From Modicisalibacter ilicicola DSM 19980 (GTDB taxonomy: Bacteria; Pseudomonadota; Gammaproteobacteria; Pseudomonadales; Halomonadaceae): a stretch of 64,000 nucleotides of DNA. The position numbers and the translations under genes are program-made. Below are positions 11,103-19,839 of this stretch, piece by piece. Position 1 is the stretch's first letter. The number at the start of each line of letters is the position of its first letter. The stretch lies in contig NZ_FQUJ01000005.1 in assembly GCF_900128925.1 (NCBI RefSeq), positions 222,063-286,062 on the forward strand, written 5' to 3'. The notes below the pieces were generated by a model that was not told the DNA's origin, did no database searches, and saw only the letters and a list, made by a program, of their open reading frames with translations.

Positions 11103-11954
11103 ATGCCAACTCGATATCTTCTGTTGTCGTTCATTGCCGGTGCGGGCCTGCTCGCCGGCTGCGCCCAAGCCCCTTTGTCATCCCAGGACGATCGGCTCGA
11201 CACCCTGGCCACCACCGCTGAGCTCGACACGATGTTGAGCGGCATGGAGAGACGTCTCGCTCGGCAATGCACCAACAACGACCATGGCGGCGCCCTGGCG
11301 GCCCAGGAAGCGCGTCTCGACGAGATCGGCGGCGAGGTCGGCGAGATCGGCAGCATGCTGCGATCGTTGCGGACAGAGATCAGGGGATTGAGCAGCGAAA
11401 CGAGCGCCCCCCAGCAGGAATGCCCCACCAGCGACGTGGCGGCCCTGGAAAACAAGACGCTGCTCGGCCGCAACGAGTGGGTAGGCTTTCCCAACATCGG
11501 CACCTACCTGAAGGCGCGTATCGATTCCGGTGCCAACACGGGGTCGATCTCCGCCCGGGAAATCACCGAGTTCGAGCGCGAGGGAGACGACTGGGTACGC
11601 TTCAAGCTGGCGGTGGACGAAGAGGACATCGTCGTCGACGAGGCCCGCGACAAGTGGATCGAGGCAGAGGTCACGCGACGCGTACGCATCATCCAGGCAT
11701 CCGGTGAAGAGAGCCGTCCCGTCATCACGCTGCTGATGCGCCTCGGCCCGATCAAGCAGAATGTCGATTTCACCCTCAACGACCGCTCCCATCTGGATTT
11801 CCCGGTCCTGCTCGGCCGGCGCTTCATGATGGACATCGCGCTCATCGACGTGGCCCAGACCTACTTACACGAACGTCCCGAATACCCAGGGGGCGAGCCC
11901 GCCGAGAAGGCCGCCGAGGACGAGGCGATCGATCGCAAAGACGACAAGGAATAA
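11103..11954 (+). CDS. Lipoprotein with retropepsin-type protease domain (Zn_protease/RimK-associated family)
   Basis: Often annotated as an ATP-dependent zinc protease, but no HExxH or other zinc-protease motif is present. Instead residues 137-149 (KARIDSGANTGSI) carry the DSGA active-site loop of retropepsin-like aspartic proteases (Asp141), and PVLLGRRF near 234-241 matches the later hydrophobic-Gly-Arg element of that fold. A signal peptide with lipobox LAGC (Cys20) makes it a predicted lipoprotein; residues 30-95 look like a coiled coil. ATG 11103 follows AAGGA. It heads a three-gene set with the 7TM protein (10 bases downstream) and the ATP-grasp enzyme. The protease assignment is a family-level inference. 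Confidence 0.8.
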   Translation: MPTRYLLLSFIAGAGLLAGCAQAPLSSQDDRLDTLATTAELDTMLSGMERRLARQCTNNDHGGALAAQEARLDEIGGEVGEIGSMLRSLRTEIRGLSSETSAPQQECPTSDVAALENKTLLGRNEWVGFPNIGTYLKARIDSGANTGSISAREITEFEREGDDWVRFKLAVDEEDIVVDEARDKWIEAEVTRRVRIIQASGEESRPVITLLMRLGPIKQNVDFTLNDRSHLDFPVLLGRRFMMDIALIDVAQTYLHERPEYPGGEPAEKAAEDEAIDRKDDKE

Positions 11955-11964
11955 CAGGACATCT

Positions 11965-13473
11965 ATGTCACGTGTACCCTTCTATCTCCTGGTCGGGGTC
12001 TTGCTGCTGACCGGGATCGCGGTGACCATCTATCGGCATGTCGCCTTCGAGGTGCCCTGGGCGCCCGGTGAACAGCGTCAGGTATGGGAGGTCGAGGCCC
12101 AGGTCAACTTCATCGCCGACGGCGGCCCGGCCAAGGTGAGCCTGGCCCTCCCCTCGAACCAGCAGGGGTTTCGCGTGCTGACCGAGAATACCGCCTCCTC
12201 CGGGTTCGGTCTCTCGTTTCTCGACGATGAAGAGGGGCGTCGCGCCCAGTGGGCGACCCGGGACGCCAAGGGCAGCCAGCAGCTCTACTACTCGGTGCAG
12301 CTGCTCGTTGCCCCCGAGGCTGCCCCGCCGGATATCGAACCACCCTCGCCAGCCCCGGACATCTCTTGGGAGCGCCCCTACGACACCGCTGCGGAGGGCG
12401 CCATCTCGCGTGCCTATCGGCAATCCGCCGACGCCTTCACCTTCGCTCGCGAGCTGGTGCGTGCCTTCAGTGGCGATCGCCAGGACGAGAACGCCCGGCT
12501 GCTGCTGACCCAGTTCGATCGCCCCTCCCTGCTGGTACGCCTGCTGAATCAGGCCGATATCGCGGCGCGGGAAATCAATGGCCTGATGCTCGAGGATGGC
12601 CGACGTCGGCAAACCCTGACGACCTGGATCCAGGTGTTCAACGAAGAAGGCGACTGGGTCATCATCAACCCCACCAACGGCGAACAGGGCCGTCCCGACA
12701 ATCTGCTGCTCTGGGGCGCGGGGGATCAGGCCGTGCTGGAAGTTCAGGGCGGCAGCGATTCCCAGGTGACCTTTTCCATGCTGCAGCACAACGAACCGGC
12801 CTCGGTCGCGGTGCGCAACCAGCTGGCGGATGACACCCTGCTCAACTTCTCGATCCACAGCCTGCCCCTCGAGGAGCAGTCGCTGTTCAAGACCATCCTG
12901 CTGATCCCGATCGGGGCGCTGGTGGTGGTGTTGCTGCGAGTGCTGGTCGGTATCAAGACCTCAGGCACCTTCATGCCGGTGCTCATCGCGCTGGCCTTCA
13001 TCCAGACCTCGCTGTTCACCGGCCTGGTGGGATTTTTGCTGGTGGTGGCGGTAGGACTGGTGATCCGCAGCTATCTCTCCTATCTCAACCTGCTGCTGGT
13101 GGCGCGAGTGTCGGCGGTGATCATCACGGTCATCGCCATCATCTCGCTGTTCTCCGTGGTCGCCTATCGCATGGGGTTGAATGCGGGACTGACGATCACC
13201 TTCTTCCCGATGATCATCCTCAGCTGGACCATCGAGCGCATGTCGATCCTGTGGGAGGAGGAAGGCTCCAAGGAAGTGCTGATTCAGGGGGGTGGCAGCC
13301 TGCTGACCGCCATACTCGCCTACCTGGCGATGAACAACCCGTGGATTCGTCATATCACGTTCAATTTCCTGGGCGTGCAACTGATTCTGATGGCGTTCAT
13401 CCTGCTGCTGGGCAACTACACCGGTTATCGGTTGCTCGAGTTGCGCCGCTTCAAACCGATCACGGAGGATTGA
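11965..13473 (+). CDS. Membrane protein: inactive transglutaminase-like domain plus 7 TM helices
   Basis: 502-residue protein with one N-terminal anchor (VPFYLLVGVLLLTGIAVTIY), a roughly 280-residue extracytoplasmic part resembling an inactive transglutaminase/cysteine-protease fold, and a C-terminal block of about seven hydrophobic helices from residue 305 on (ILLIPIGALVVVLLRVLVGI onward). This is the architecture of the UUP1/Transglut_i_TM plus 7TM_transglut families. Such genes commonly occur beside retropepsin-like and ATP-grasp genes, as here. It is tightly spaced after the lipoprotein gene and four bases before the ATP-grasp gene. Function is unknown; a membrane platform for peptide modification is only a hypothesis. 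Confidence 0.8.
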   Translation: MSRVPFYLLVGVLLLTGIAVTIYRHVAFEVPWAPGEQRQVWEVEAQVNFIADGGPAKVSLALPSNQQGFRVLTENTASSGFGLSFLDDEEGRRAQWATRDAKGSQQLYYSVQLLVAPEAAPPDIEPPSPAPDISWERPYDTAAEGAISRAYRQSADAFTFARELVRAFSGDRQDENARLLLTQFDRPSLLVRLLNQADIAAREINGLMLEDGRRRQTLTTWIQVFNEEGDWVIINPTNGEQGRPDNLLLWGAGDQAVLEVQGGSDSQVTFSMLQHNEPASVAVRNQLADDTLLNFSIHSLPLEEQSLFKTILLIPIGALVVVLLRVLVGIKTSGTFMPVLIALAFIQTSLFTGLVGFLLVVAVGLVIRSYLSYLNLLLVARVSAVIITVIAIISLFSVVAYRMGLNAGLTITFFPMIILSWTIERMSILWEEEGSKEVLIQGGGSLLTAILAYLAMNNPWIRHITFNFLGVQLILMAFILLLGNYTGYRLLELRRFKPITED

Positions 13474-13476
13474 GGC

Positions 13477-14445
13477 ATGTGGGCAACGCCCGGGAAGTTG
13501 AGAGCCAAGGGCATCATTGGCATGAACCGACGCAATATCCGCTACATCGGTCGCTACAATGATCGCAGCCTCTACCCGCTGGTCGACGACAAGCTCAAGA
13601 CCAAGTTGCTGGCCAAGCGCCATGGCATCACGACGCCGGACCTGATCGGCACCATCACCAACCAGTTCAGCGTCAAGCATGTCGCCGAGATGGTCTCCGG
13701 CCAGCCCGGCTTCGTGGTCAAGCCTGCCAAGGGAAGTGGCGGCAAGGGAATTCTGGTAGTGGAACATCAGGATGCCGAAGGCTACATCAAGCCCAGTGGC
13801 CACCGCTTGCACCGCGAGGATCTCGAGCGGCACGTCTCCAATATCCTCTCGGGGCTCTACTCCCTGGGGGGGTCGCCGGACGTGGCCTTGGTGGAGTCGT
13901 TGATCGCCTTCGATGATTCGTTGTCCGAATACACCTATGAGGGCGTACCCGACATTCGCGTCATCGTCTTCAAGGGTTATCCGGTCATGGCGATGATGCG
14001 CCTGTCCACCGCCGCCTCGGATGGCAAGGCCAACCTGCACCAGGGTGCGGTCGGCGTCGGCCTGGACATCGCCACGGGCACGGCCGTACGCGGCGTGCAG
14101 TTCGACCGCCCCCGGGTGGACCATCCGGATACCGGCCACGATCTGGTCAGTCTGAAGGTCCCCGACTGGGAAGTGCTGCTCAAGCTCGCGGCGAGCTGTT
14201 ACGAGATGACCGGCCTGGGCTATCTGGGCACCGACATGGTGCTGGATCGCCGCCATGGCCCCATGCTGCTGGAGCTCAATGCGCGCCCGGGGTTGGCCAT
14301 CCAGATGGCCAACGGCGAAGGACTGCGATCGCGTCTCGACCTGATCGAGCGTCAGTCGGAGAATGGCGACGTGGATGCCAGGGTAGCGTTTGCACGCCAT
14401 CATTTCGCCCGTCGCGGTGAATTGCAGGAGGCGATGGCTTCTTGA
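13477..14445 (+). CDS. Alpha-L-glutamate ligase-like ATP-grasp enzyme
   Basis: Predicted cytoplasmic ATP-grasp ligase that would join an amino acid (by family analogy, glutamate) to an acceptor. Motifs: a glycine-rich ATP loop in FVVKPAKGSGGKGILVV (residues 75-91), adenine-binding region VALVESLIAFDD, and the metal-binding acidic segment DMVLDRRHGPMLLELNARPGLAIQ near the C-terminus. 322 aa, complete. It starts four bases after the 7TM gene and ends the operon. The acceptor is unknown; whether the retropepsin trims or turns over its product is speculation. Confidence 0.85.
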   Translation: MWATPGKLRAKGIIGMNRRNIRYIGRYNDRSLYPLVDDKLKTKLLAKRHGITTPDLIGTITNQFSVKHVAEMVSGQPGFVVKPAKGSGGKGILVVEHQDAEGYIKPSGHRLHREDLERHVSNILSGLYSLGGSPDVALVESLIAFDDSLSEYTYEGVPDIRVIVFKGYPVMAMMRLSTAASDGKANLHQGAVGVGLDIATGTAVRGVQFDRPRVDHPDTGHDLVSLKVPDWEVLLKLAASCYEMTGLGYLGTDMVLDRRHGPMLLELNARPGLAIQMANGEGLRSRLDLIERQSENGDVDARVAFARHHFARRGELQEAMAS

Positions 14446-14489
14446 TCGCTTCTTGAACCAACGCCGATCACGCAGGTAGGAAGAAGAGG

Positions 14490-14933
14490 ATGAGCGACCT
14501 GTTCAAGAGTCTCGAAAAGGCAGAGCCAGGCACCCGGCGGCCGCTGTCGTCACTGCTCGATGCCGTCCGCTGGAACCCGGAGGGCCTGATACCCGCCATC
14601 GCCCAGCAGCATGACAGCGGCGAGGTCCTGATGATGGCCTGGATGAATCGGCAGTCACTCGAGGAGACGTTGCGCACCGGTCGGGTCTGTTACTGGTCCC
14701 GTTCTCGGGGCAAGCTCTGGCGCAAGGGAGAATCTTCGGGGCAGGAGCAACATCTGAGGGCGGCGCATCTCGATTGCGACGGGGATACCCTGTTGCTGCA
14801 GGTCGCCCAGACAGGCCCTGCCTGTCATACCGGACGGCGTAGCTGTTTCTATGTCGCGCTGGAGGCGGAGCATGGTGAAGTGGATGTCGAACCCATCATC
14901 GATCCGGATGCGCTCTATGGCCCTCGAGGCTAG
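14490..14933 (+). CDS. hisI: Phosphoribosyl-AMP cyclohydrolase
   Basis: Third step of histidine synthesis: opens the purine ring of phosphoribosyl-AMP; zinc- and magnesium-dependent, cytoplasmic. Characteristic motifs are [35 protein letters not shown], the acidic metal site [13 protein letters not shown] and the zinc cysteine in [12 protein letters not shown]. Single-domain HisI without a fused HisE. AGGAAGAAGAGG precedes the ATG. No other his gene is nearby; its 3' end overlaps yidD by 17 bases. Confidence 0.93.
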   Translation: MSDLFKSLEKAEPGTRRPLSSLLDAVRWNPEGLIPAIAQQHDSGEVLMMAWMNRQSLEETLRTGRVCYWSRSRGKLWRKGESSGQEQHLRAAHLDCDGDTLLLQVAQTGPACHTGRRSCFYVALEAEHGEVDVEPIIDPDALYGPRG

Positions 14934-15234
14934 AGACGTGCTCAGGCGCGCGCTCATCCTCCCCCTGATAGCCATCATCCGACTCTACCAGTACGGCATC
15001 AGCCCCCTGCTCGGCCCGCGTTGTCGCTTCTGGCCAAGCTGTTCGAACTACGCCATCGAGGCACTGCGCCTGCACGGCCCCCTCAAGGGCGGCTGGCTGG
15101 CCCTCAGGCGCATCCTCAAGTGTCACCCCTGGCACGCTGGCGGCATCGATCCGGTGCCCCCACGCTGCAAATGCGACCACGGTACGGACCAAGAAGCGAG
15201 CAGCAGCGAGCCTGATGAGCGATCTCGTGGGTAG
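14917..15234 (+). CDS. yidD: YidD membrane protein insertion efficiency factor
   Basis: Small membrane-associated protein that aids YidC-dependent insertion of inner-membrane proteins. The signature [15 protein letters not shown] and the downstream [23 protein letters not shown] are typical of YidD, as is the short N-terminal amphipathic helix ([14 protein letters not shown]). ATG 14917 gives 105 aa and overlaps the end of hisI. It normally sits beside rnpA/yidC, so this location may be a second copy; I cannot tell from one window. Confidence 0.88.
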   Translation: MALEARDVLRRALILPLIAIIRLYQYGISPLLGPRCRFWPSCSNYAIEALRLHGPLKGGWLALRRILKCHPWHAGGIDPVPPRCKCDHGTDQEASSSEPDERSRG

Positions 15235-15240
15235 CGGCCA

Positions 15241-15666
15241 TCAGCTCCCGGCAGCCACCCTTTCCTGCTCTGCCACCGCGTAGATGCGGGTCAGCATGGC
15301 ATGCAGGCCATTGGCCCGGGTCGGCGAGAGATGCTTGTCGAGCCCGAGGTCCTCGAGAAAGCGCGGCGTGGTCTCGGCAATTTCATCGGGCGTGCGATCA
15401 TTGTAGATGCGCATCAGCACGGCGATCAGTCCCGACACGATGGCCGCATCGGAAGTGGCGTCGAAATGCAGCGTTTCCCCCCGACGCTGGTGGTGAATCC
15501 AGACATTGGATTGGCAGCCATCGATCTTCGTCTCTGGCTTCTTCAGCTCGTCGGGAAACGCCGGCAACTGCTTGCCCATGTCGATGATGTACTGGTAACG
15601 ATCCATCCAGTTGTCGAAGAAGCTGAATTCCTCGATCAGCTCGGCCTGGGCTTCCTGGGCACTCAT
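15241..15666 (-). CDS. sufE: SufE-family cysteine desulfuration protein
   Basis: Accepts sulfur from a SufS/CsdA-type cysteine desulfurase and hands it to the Fe-S scaffold. The reactive cysteine is Cys51 in KIDGCQSNVW, the same position as in E. coli SufE. 141 aa. ATG 15666 follows AAGAGGAGA. A TATAAT sequence (reverse strand, 15694-15699) upstream may be its -10 box. No sufBCDS genes are in view, so it could be the CsdE-type paralogue. It converges on yidD. Confidence 0.88.
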   Translation of the reverse strand: MSAQEAQAELIEEFSFFDNWMDRYQYIIDMGKQLPAFPDELKKPETKIDGCQSNVWIHHQRRGETLHFDATSDAAIVSGLIAVLMRIYNDRTPDEIAETTPRFLEDLGLDKHLSPTRANGLHAMLTRIYAVAEQERVAAGS

Positions 15667-15694
15667 ATCGTCTCCTCTTGAGGTCGTGATGGCA

Positions 15695-16876
15695 TTATAA
15701 CGACTCGGGTCCGTCGACGTCTGCGCTCATTGGAATCGATCGAAGCGACACGCCATGGTCGCGCAACTGATGGTGCCACTCCTCGGCCTCGGCGTGCAGG
15801 TAGCGGGCGGTGGTATCCAGGCGCGAATGGCGAGCGCTTCTGGCCAGATAGCGCAGTTCCACACCGCTCTGAGCCTGGTGGGTGATCGAGGTATGCCGTA
15901 GCCAGTGCGGCGTGGCCATGCGCAGGGTGCGAGCCAGGGCAGGCTCGCCCTCGCCCTCCTCGAGCGCTTGCGCGGCGGCACCAAAGCTTCCCTTGATCAA
16001 CCGGTAGAGCTGGTTGTCGCCCAAGCCACGTTGACCGTCCAGCCCTCGCAGCACCGGCCCATTCTCATCCGGCTCGGGCAGCGCCGTCAGCCCCAGGTAC
16101 ACTCGCCAGTCGCCAAGCAGTGCGAGCATGTCCGGGGGCACCGGAATGCTCGCAAGCTTGTCGCCCTTGCCGACCACCCGCCACCACCAGCGACCCTCCC
16201 GGCACGTGAAGTCGCTCATCCGTGCTGCGGCCATCTCGCTGACACGCGGGGCCAGCAGATAGGCGAAGCCGAAGATCAGTCGCCGACGCTGCCAGATGAA
16301 CCGCTCCCGCGCACTGGCCTCCGGCGCCGGCGGCCGATTGAACCACTGCCACAACCAATCCCACAGCGGGCGTTCCAGATAGCGATCGATGCCCTCGTGG
16401 CGGTTATCCAGACGCCGCCGCTTGTCTCGCATCAGTCGAAACGGGTTGTGATCCACCCAGCCCGCTTCCACCAGCCAGCTGAAGAGCCCTTGCAGAATCA
16501 CCAGGCTCTGGCGCCGACTCGCCGGGGTCAGCGGTCGTCGAAACGGCCGCCACTCGGGATGGGCGCGCGGGCGTGGTGGCCCGATCCAGCGATCGGTGGG
16601 TTGCGGGTCGCCGAGAAACGCCTCGAAGCGCGCCAGATGCTCGCGGCGCATCCGATCCAAGGTAAGCCCCTGCTCTCCCAGCCACAGCAGCAAACGCTCC
16701 GCCTCCTTGCGGTAGGTGCGCCAGGTCTGGGGGCTGGCCTGATATTCACTGAGCCACTGGCTTACCGCCTGGGTATCGCTTGACGCCTGAATACGCGGCG
16801 CAAGCGCGTATGCCGCTTGCTCGAGCGGCGTGTCCGGAAAAGTCGTGGCCGTGGCATTCGGGGTCGGTAGCGGCAT
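15695..16876 (-). CDS. Tyrosine recombinase / phage-type integrase
   Basis: Site-specific recombinase, complete by motif. Counting from ATG 16876 (393 aa; an in-frame TTG at 16885 would add three residues), the catalytic set is Arg211 (LLAPRVSEM), a lysine in VVGKGDK, His324 and Arg327 (PHWLRHTS), His350 (SARHSRLDTTARY) and the nucleophile Tyr359. The N-terminal half holds a core-binding SAM-like domain. It is on the minus strand next to sufE with no tRNA beside it, so no obvious attachment site. A KfrA-like gene lies 3 kb away at the other end of an accessory segment. Confidence 0.85.
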   Translation of the reverse strand: MPLPTPNATATTFPDTPLEQAAYALAPRIQASSDTQAVSQWLSEYQASPQTWRTYRKEAERLLLWLGEQGLTLDRMRREHLARFEAFLGDPQPTDRWIGPPRPRAHPEWRPFRRPLTPASRRQSLVILQGLFSWLVEAGWVDHNPFRLMRDKRRRLDNRHEGIDRYLERPLWDWLWQWFNRPPAPEASARERFIWQRRRLIFGFAYLLAPRVSEMAAARMSDFTCREGRWWWRVVGKGDKLASIPVPPDMLALLGDWRVYLGLTALPEPDENGPVLRGLDGQRGLGDNQLYRLIKGSFGAAAQALEEGEGEPALARTLRMATPHWLRHTSITHQAQSGVELRYLARSARHSRLDTTARYLHAEAEEWHHQLRDHGVSLRSIPMSADVDGPESL

Positions 16877-16954
16877 GGGAACCAAAGCGGGTAAAGCGTG
16901 CAGTGCAGGCTATCATGGAATTGCCCAGGCATCAGAGATACCGGTCGATCCGCC

Positions 16955-17500
16955 TCACGAGTTCCCTTCGAGCCTTGGATAGATAAGCCCGCCGTCCTGC
17001 CCAGGCCGAGCCGCTTCGGTCATCGTCGCCGGCTGAATGCGGTCGTCGTTCATCAGATGATAAACCTGCTCGCCGTGGTGAAGCAGATGATCGGCGATGA
17101 TGCGCCGGTGACAGCGCCACCACACCGCCTCCGCGCACATGACCGCGCAGGTCCGGCGGTGGCCGAGTTCGATCAACTCTGCGAGCCCCTGGCGAAACGC
17201 CTCCGACAAGGCATAATCCGCATAGTTGTGAAAACTGCGATTATGCCAGTAGCCGTTGACGTCATTCCCCACGGTTTTCGAGCGGTTGCGCAGGCCGGCC
17301 AGCGCGACGCTATGGGTATAGCCGATACCCAGCGGCGCAAGCGCTTCCGGCAGCGCGTCGTGGTTGAACTGCGGGTTGCTGCGCGAGCGCGGCATGGCCC
17401 GCACATCGACGAGATACTCGACCTCGCCTACCCGTAGTAGCGTGACAAATTCATCGATAGTGCGAGTCGAATGCCCCACCGTGTAGAAGGCGTGTCTCAC
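16955..17500 (-). CDS. DUF488-family protein
   Basis: Cytoplasmic protein of unknown function. Typical DUF488 segments are FYTVGHSTRTIDEFV at the N-terminus, VDVRAMPRSRSNPQFN, and CAEAVWWRCHRRIIADHLL near residue 120, where a Cys and His pair is conserved. Start is a GTG at 17500 after AGAGGGA; 181 aa. It lies 22 bases downstream of the pirin gene on the same strand and is probably cotranscribed. Confidence 0.8.
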   Translation of the reverse strand: MRHAFYTVGHSTRTIDEFVTLLRVGEVEYLVDVRAMPRSRSNPQFNHDALPEALAPLGIGYTHSVALAGLRNRSKTVGNDVNGYWHNRSFHNYADYALSEAFRQGLAELIELGHRRTCAVMCAEAVWWRCHRRIIADHLLHHGEQVYHLMNDDRIQPATMTEAARPGQDGGLIYPRLEGNS

Positions 17501-17522
17501 GACGGAATCCCTCTTACCCCCT

Positions 17523-18410
17523 TCATGGCATTGGCGGCGGCATCAGACGCTCGCCGTTGAACCCCGGCACCTCACCAAAGCGCGGGTCACCGCTCTCCCA
17601 ATCACACTGGGCCTGGGCAACCTCGGTCTTGCTATGACCGACGAAGTTCCACCAGATGAAGATATCCTCGCCCAGCGGTTCGCCGCCAAGCAGCAGGACG
17701 CGAGTGCCAGCGTCGAACTCGAAAGTCACGTCCTCCAGACCACCGCCCAGATAGGCCAGTTCGTTGGGCTCAAAGCGATCCCGGCCGATGCGCAGTGCGC
17801 CTTCCAGCACGAGCACGCCGTATTCGAACGCCTGACGTAGATCGAGGCGCAGCCGCGAAGCCGACCGGGCCAGCATATCCGCCCCCACCAGCGGCGAGAA
17901 CGCCAGGGTCGGCGCTTCGCGGCCGTTGAGAGAGCCGATCAGCAAAGTGACATCCACCTCCTGTTCTCGCCAGCGCGGCAGGTCGGAATAGTGATCGAAG
18001 CGGGGGGCGGTATCACGATGAGCATAAGGCAAGGCGATCCATAGCTGAGCAGCGTGCAACTTGGTTTCACCGGGCAGGGATTCCTCCGTGTGAGCGATAC
18101 CGTGCCCGGCAGTCATCAGATTGACTTCGCCAGGTCGAACAACCTGTTCGCTGCCGAGGCTGTCACGGTGCAGGATATCGCCGGCCAGCATCCAGGTGAA
18201 GGTCTGCAGGCAGGTGTGCGGATGCGGGCCGACGCGCAGACCGGTGCTGTCTGGCGAAAAGTCGGCCGGGCCGGCATGGTCGAGAAAACACCAGGCCCCG
18301 ATCTGTCGGCGTTCGCGCTGGGGTATCAAGCGGCTGACCGGGATACCGCCCACATCGGCGGTACGCGCCGCCAGATGCTGAATCAACCGCCGCCCGTCGA
18401 AACCGGGCAT
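17523..18410 (-). CDS. Pirin-family protein, possibly frameshifted near its start
   Basis: Two-domain cupin of the pirin family (some members are quercetinases or redox-sensing regulators). The N-terminal metal site is seen in GPHPHTCLQTFTWMLAGDILHRDSLG with His and Glu further on in GHGIAHTEES; the C-terminal half is a second cupin. The frame opens at an ATG (18410) with a poor ribosome site. A better start (ATG 18454, with GAGG upstream) encodes MSNTEANPALYESLECPV in another frame and stops after 23 codons, just past 18410. A single-base indel would join the two, so the start may be damaged. Confidence 0.7.
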   Translation of the reverse strand: MPGFDGRRLIQHLAARTADVGGIPVSRLIPQRERRQIGAWCFLDHAGPADFSPDSTGLRVGPHPHTCLQTFTWMLAGDILHRDSLGSEQVVRPGEVNLMTAGHGIAHTEESLPGETKLHAAQLWIALPYAHRDTAPRFDHYSDLPRWREQEVDVTLLIGSLNGREAPTLAFSPLVGADMLARSASRLRLDLRQAFEYGVLVLEGALRIGRDRFEPNELAYLGGGLEDVTFEFDAGTRVLLLGGEPLGEDIFIWWNFVGHSKTEVAQAQCDWESGDPRFGEVPGFNGERLMPPPMP

Positions 18411-18542
18411 TCCAACGACTCGTAAAGCGCGGGATTGGCTTCAGTGTTGCTCATGACTGATACCTCGGCGTGTCCAAGCTGGACCTGGAGCGCCTTCCGC
18501 TATCAGGCAGAGGGCGCTGATGTCCACGAAGATCCGTAACGT

Positions 18543-19166
18543 TCAGCTCCCCAGCGTCGCATCCCGGCTTTGGATAAGATTGGAGTACGCCGGCAGATGC
18601 TTGGCCAGTATCCCGCCGAAGCCTTCGATATCGTTGCGCCAGTCGCGGTGCAGTTCGCAGCCGACGCCAAACCAGCTCATCAACTGAGCGCCGGCCTGGG
18701 ACATGCGGTTCCATGCGGCGTCCCGGGTAGTCTGGTTGAAGGTGCCGGAGGCATCAGTGACCACGAATACCTCGAAGCCTTCTTCCAGGGCGGACAGCGC
18801 TGGAAAAGCCACGCAGACCTCGGTGACGACCCCGGCGATCAGCAGCTGTTTCTTGCCGGTATCCTTGACCGCCTTGACAAAATCCTCATTGTCCCAGGCG
18901 TTTACCTGACCCGGCCGAGCGATGTAGGGCGCGTCGGGAAACGCCTCCTTCAACTCTGGCACGATCGGACCGTTCGGGCCATCCTCGAAGCTGGTGGTCA
19001 GAATCGTCGGCAGATTGAAGAACCGGCCGATATCGGCCAGCGCCATGACGTTGTTCTTGAACTCGTCCTGGCTGAAGTCGCGTACCAGGGAGAGCAGCCC
19101 CGCCTGGTGATCGACCATCAATAGCACGACATCATCTTTATCGAGGCGGTTGTAGGTATAAGACAT
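18543..19166 (-). CDS. YcaC-type isochorismatase-like hydrolase
   Basis: Cysteine hydrolase of the isochorismatase superfamily, close in sequence and length (207 aa) to YcaC. Catalytic residues visible: Asp19 in MVDHQAGL, a Lys in the KKQLLIAG segment and the nucleophilic Cys in GVVTEVCVAFPALSA. The substrate of YcaC proteins is not settled. ATG 19166 follows AAGGAGT. It lies between the intact pirin gene and the pirin pseudogene on the same strand; pirin and ycaC-like genes often travel together. Confidence 0.87.
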   Translation of the reverse strand: MSYTYNRLDKDDVVLLMVDHQAGLLSLVRDFSQDEFKNNVMALADIGRFFNLPTILTTSFEDGPNGPIVPELKEAFPDAPYIARPGQVNAWDNEDFVKAVKDTGKKQLLIAGVVTEVCVAFPALSALEEGFEVFVVTDASGTFNQTTRDAAWNRMSQAGAQLMSWFGVGCELHRDWRNDIEGFGGILAKHLPAYSNLIQSRDATLGS

Positions 19167-19290
19167 GACACGACTCCTTAGGGTTTCTCAGAAACGGCCA
19201 GGGTGTCTTTTGATGCCTGGCCGCCTGGCAAGGCGACATCGGTCGCCGGTTATTTGGGCCGCGATTAATCCAGCATAAGTTCTTGCCAGG

Positions 19291-19830
19291 TTAATCAGAG
19301 CAGGACGCCTTGCCGAAGCGCCTGACCTGAAAGCCCCGAATCGACTCCTGGATTTCCTCGGCGCTATTCATGACGAAGGGACCATGGCCGACGACTGGCT
19401 CGTCGATCGGCTCCCCGGTCAATACCAGCAGCTTGGCGTCGTTGTTGGCCTCGAGCCGAATTTCGCTCTACGTACGTTCGAACATCACCAATTCCGCATC
19501 GCGCACGATACTGTCACCGTTGACGTGGACCGTGCCGCTGAGTACGACCAGCATTGCCGTATGGCCCTCGGGTAACTCCAGCATAGTGGCGCCGTCATGA
19601 TTCAGCTGCAGATCCCAGACGTTGATCGGGCTAAAGGTTCGGGCTGGACCGGTCTGCACGGCGTAGTGGCCGGCAATCACCCTGAGGGTGGCGGCGCCCT
19701 CCTCCAGCGCGACATGAGGAATATCTGGCGCAAGAATTGACTGATAGCTCGGGTCGGCGGCCTTGTCTTCCACCCTATGGCAAAAAAATTCAAGATAAGC
19801 CGCGTAATCATGAATTTCCATTGAAAACAA
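19291..19830 (-). pseudogene. Pirin pseudogene (5'-truncated, in-frame TAG)
   Basis: Remnant of a pirin gene. The first open part (19468-19830) contains the second-cupin motif TFSPINVWDLQLNHDG and EGHTAMLVVLSGTVHVNG but lacks the whole metal-binding N-terminal half. It runs into a TAG codon at 19468-19470. Reading straight through in the same frame continues with SEIRLEANNDAKLLVLTG and EPVVGHGPFVMNS, the expected pirin C-terminus, to a TAA at 19291. So there is one nonsense mutation and one 5' deletion with the breakpoint near 19760-19800, where the sequence also turns AT-rich. Confidence 0.85.
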
Positions 19831-19839
19831 ATGATAAAA

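Noticed and set aside
11103..11954. Zinc protease activity
   Set aside because: Common family name only; the sequence has no HExxH or similar zinc motif but does have a DSGA loop.
15667..16954. tRNA gene or direct-repeat attachment site beside the recombinase
   Set aside because: No tRNA-like cloverleaf or flanking direct repeat found around 15667-15694 or 16877-16954.
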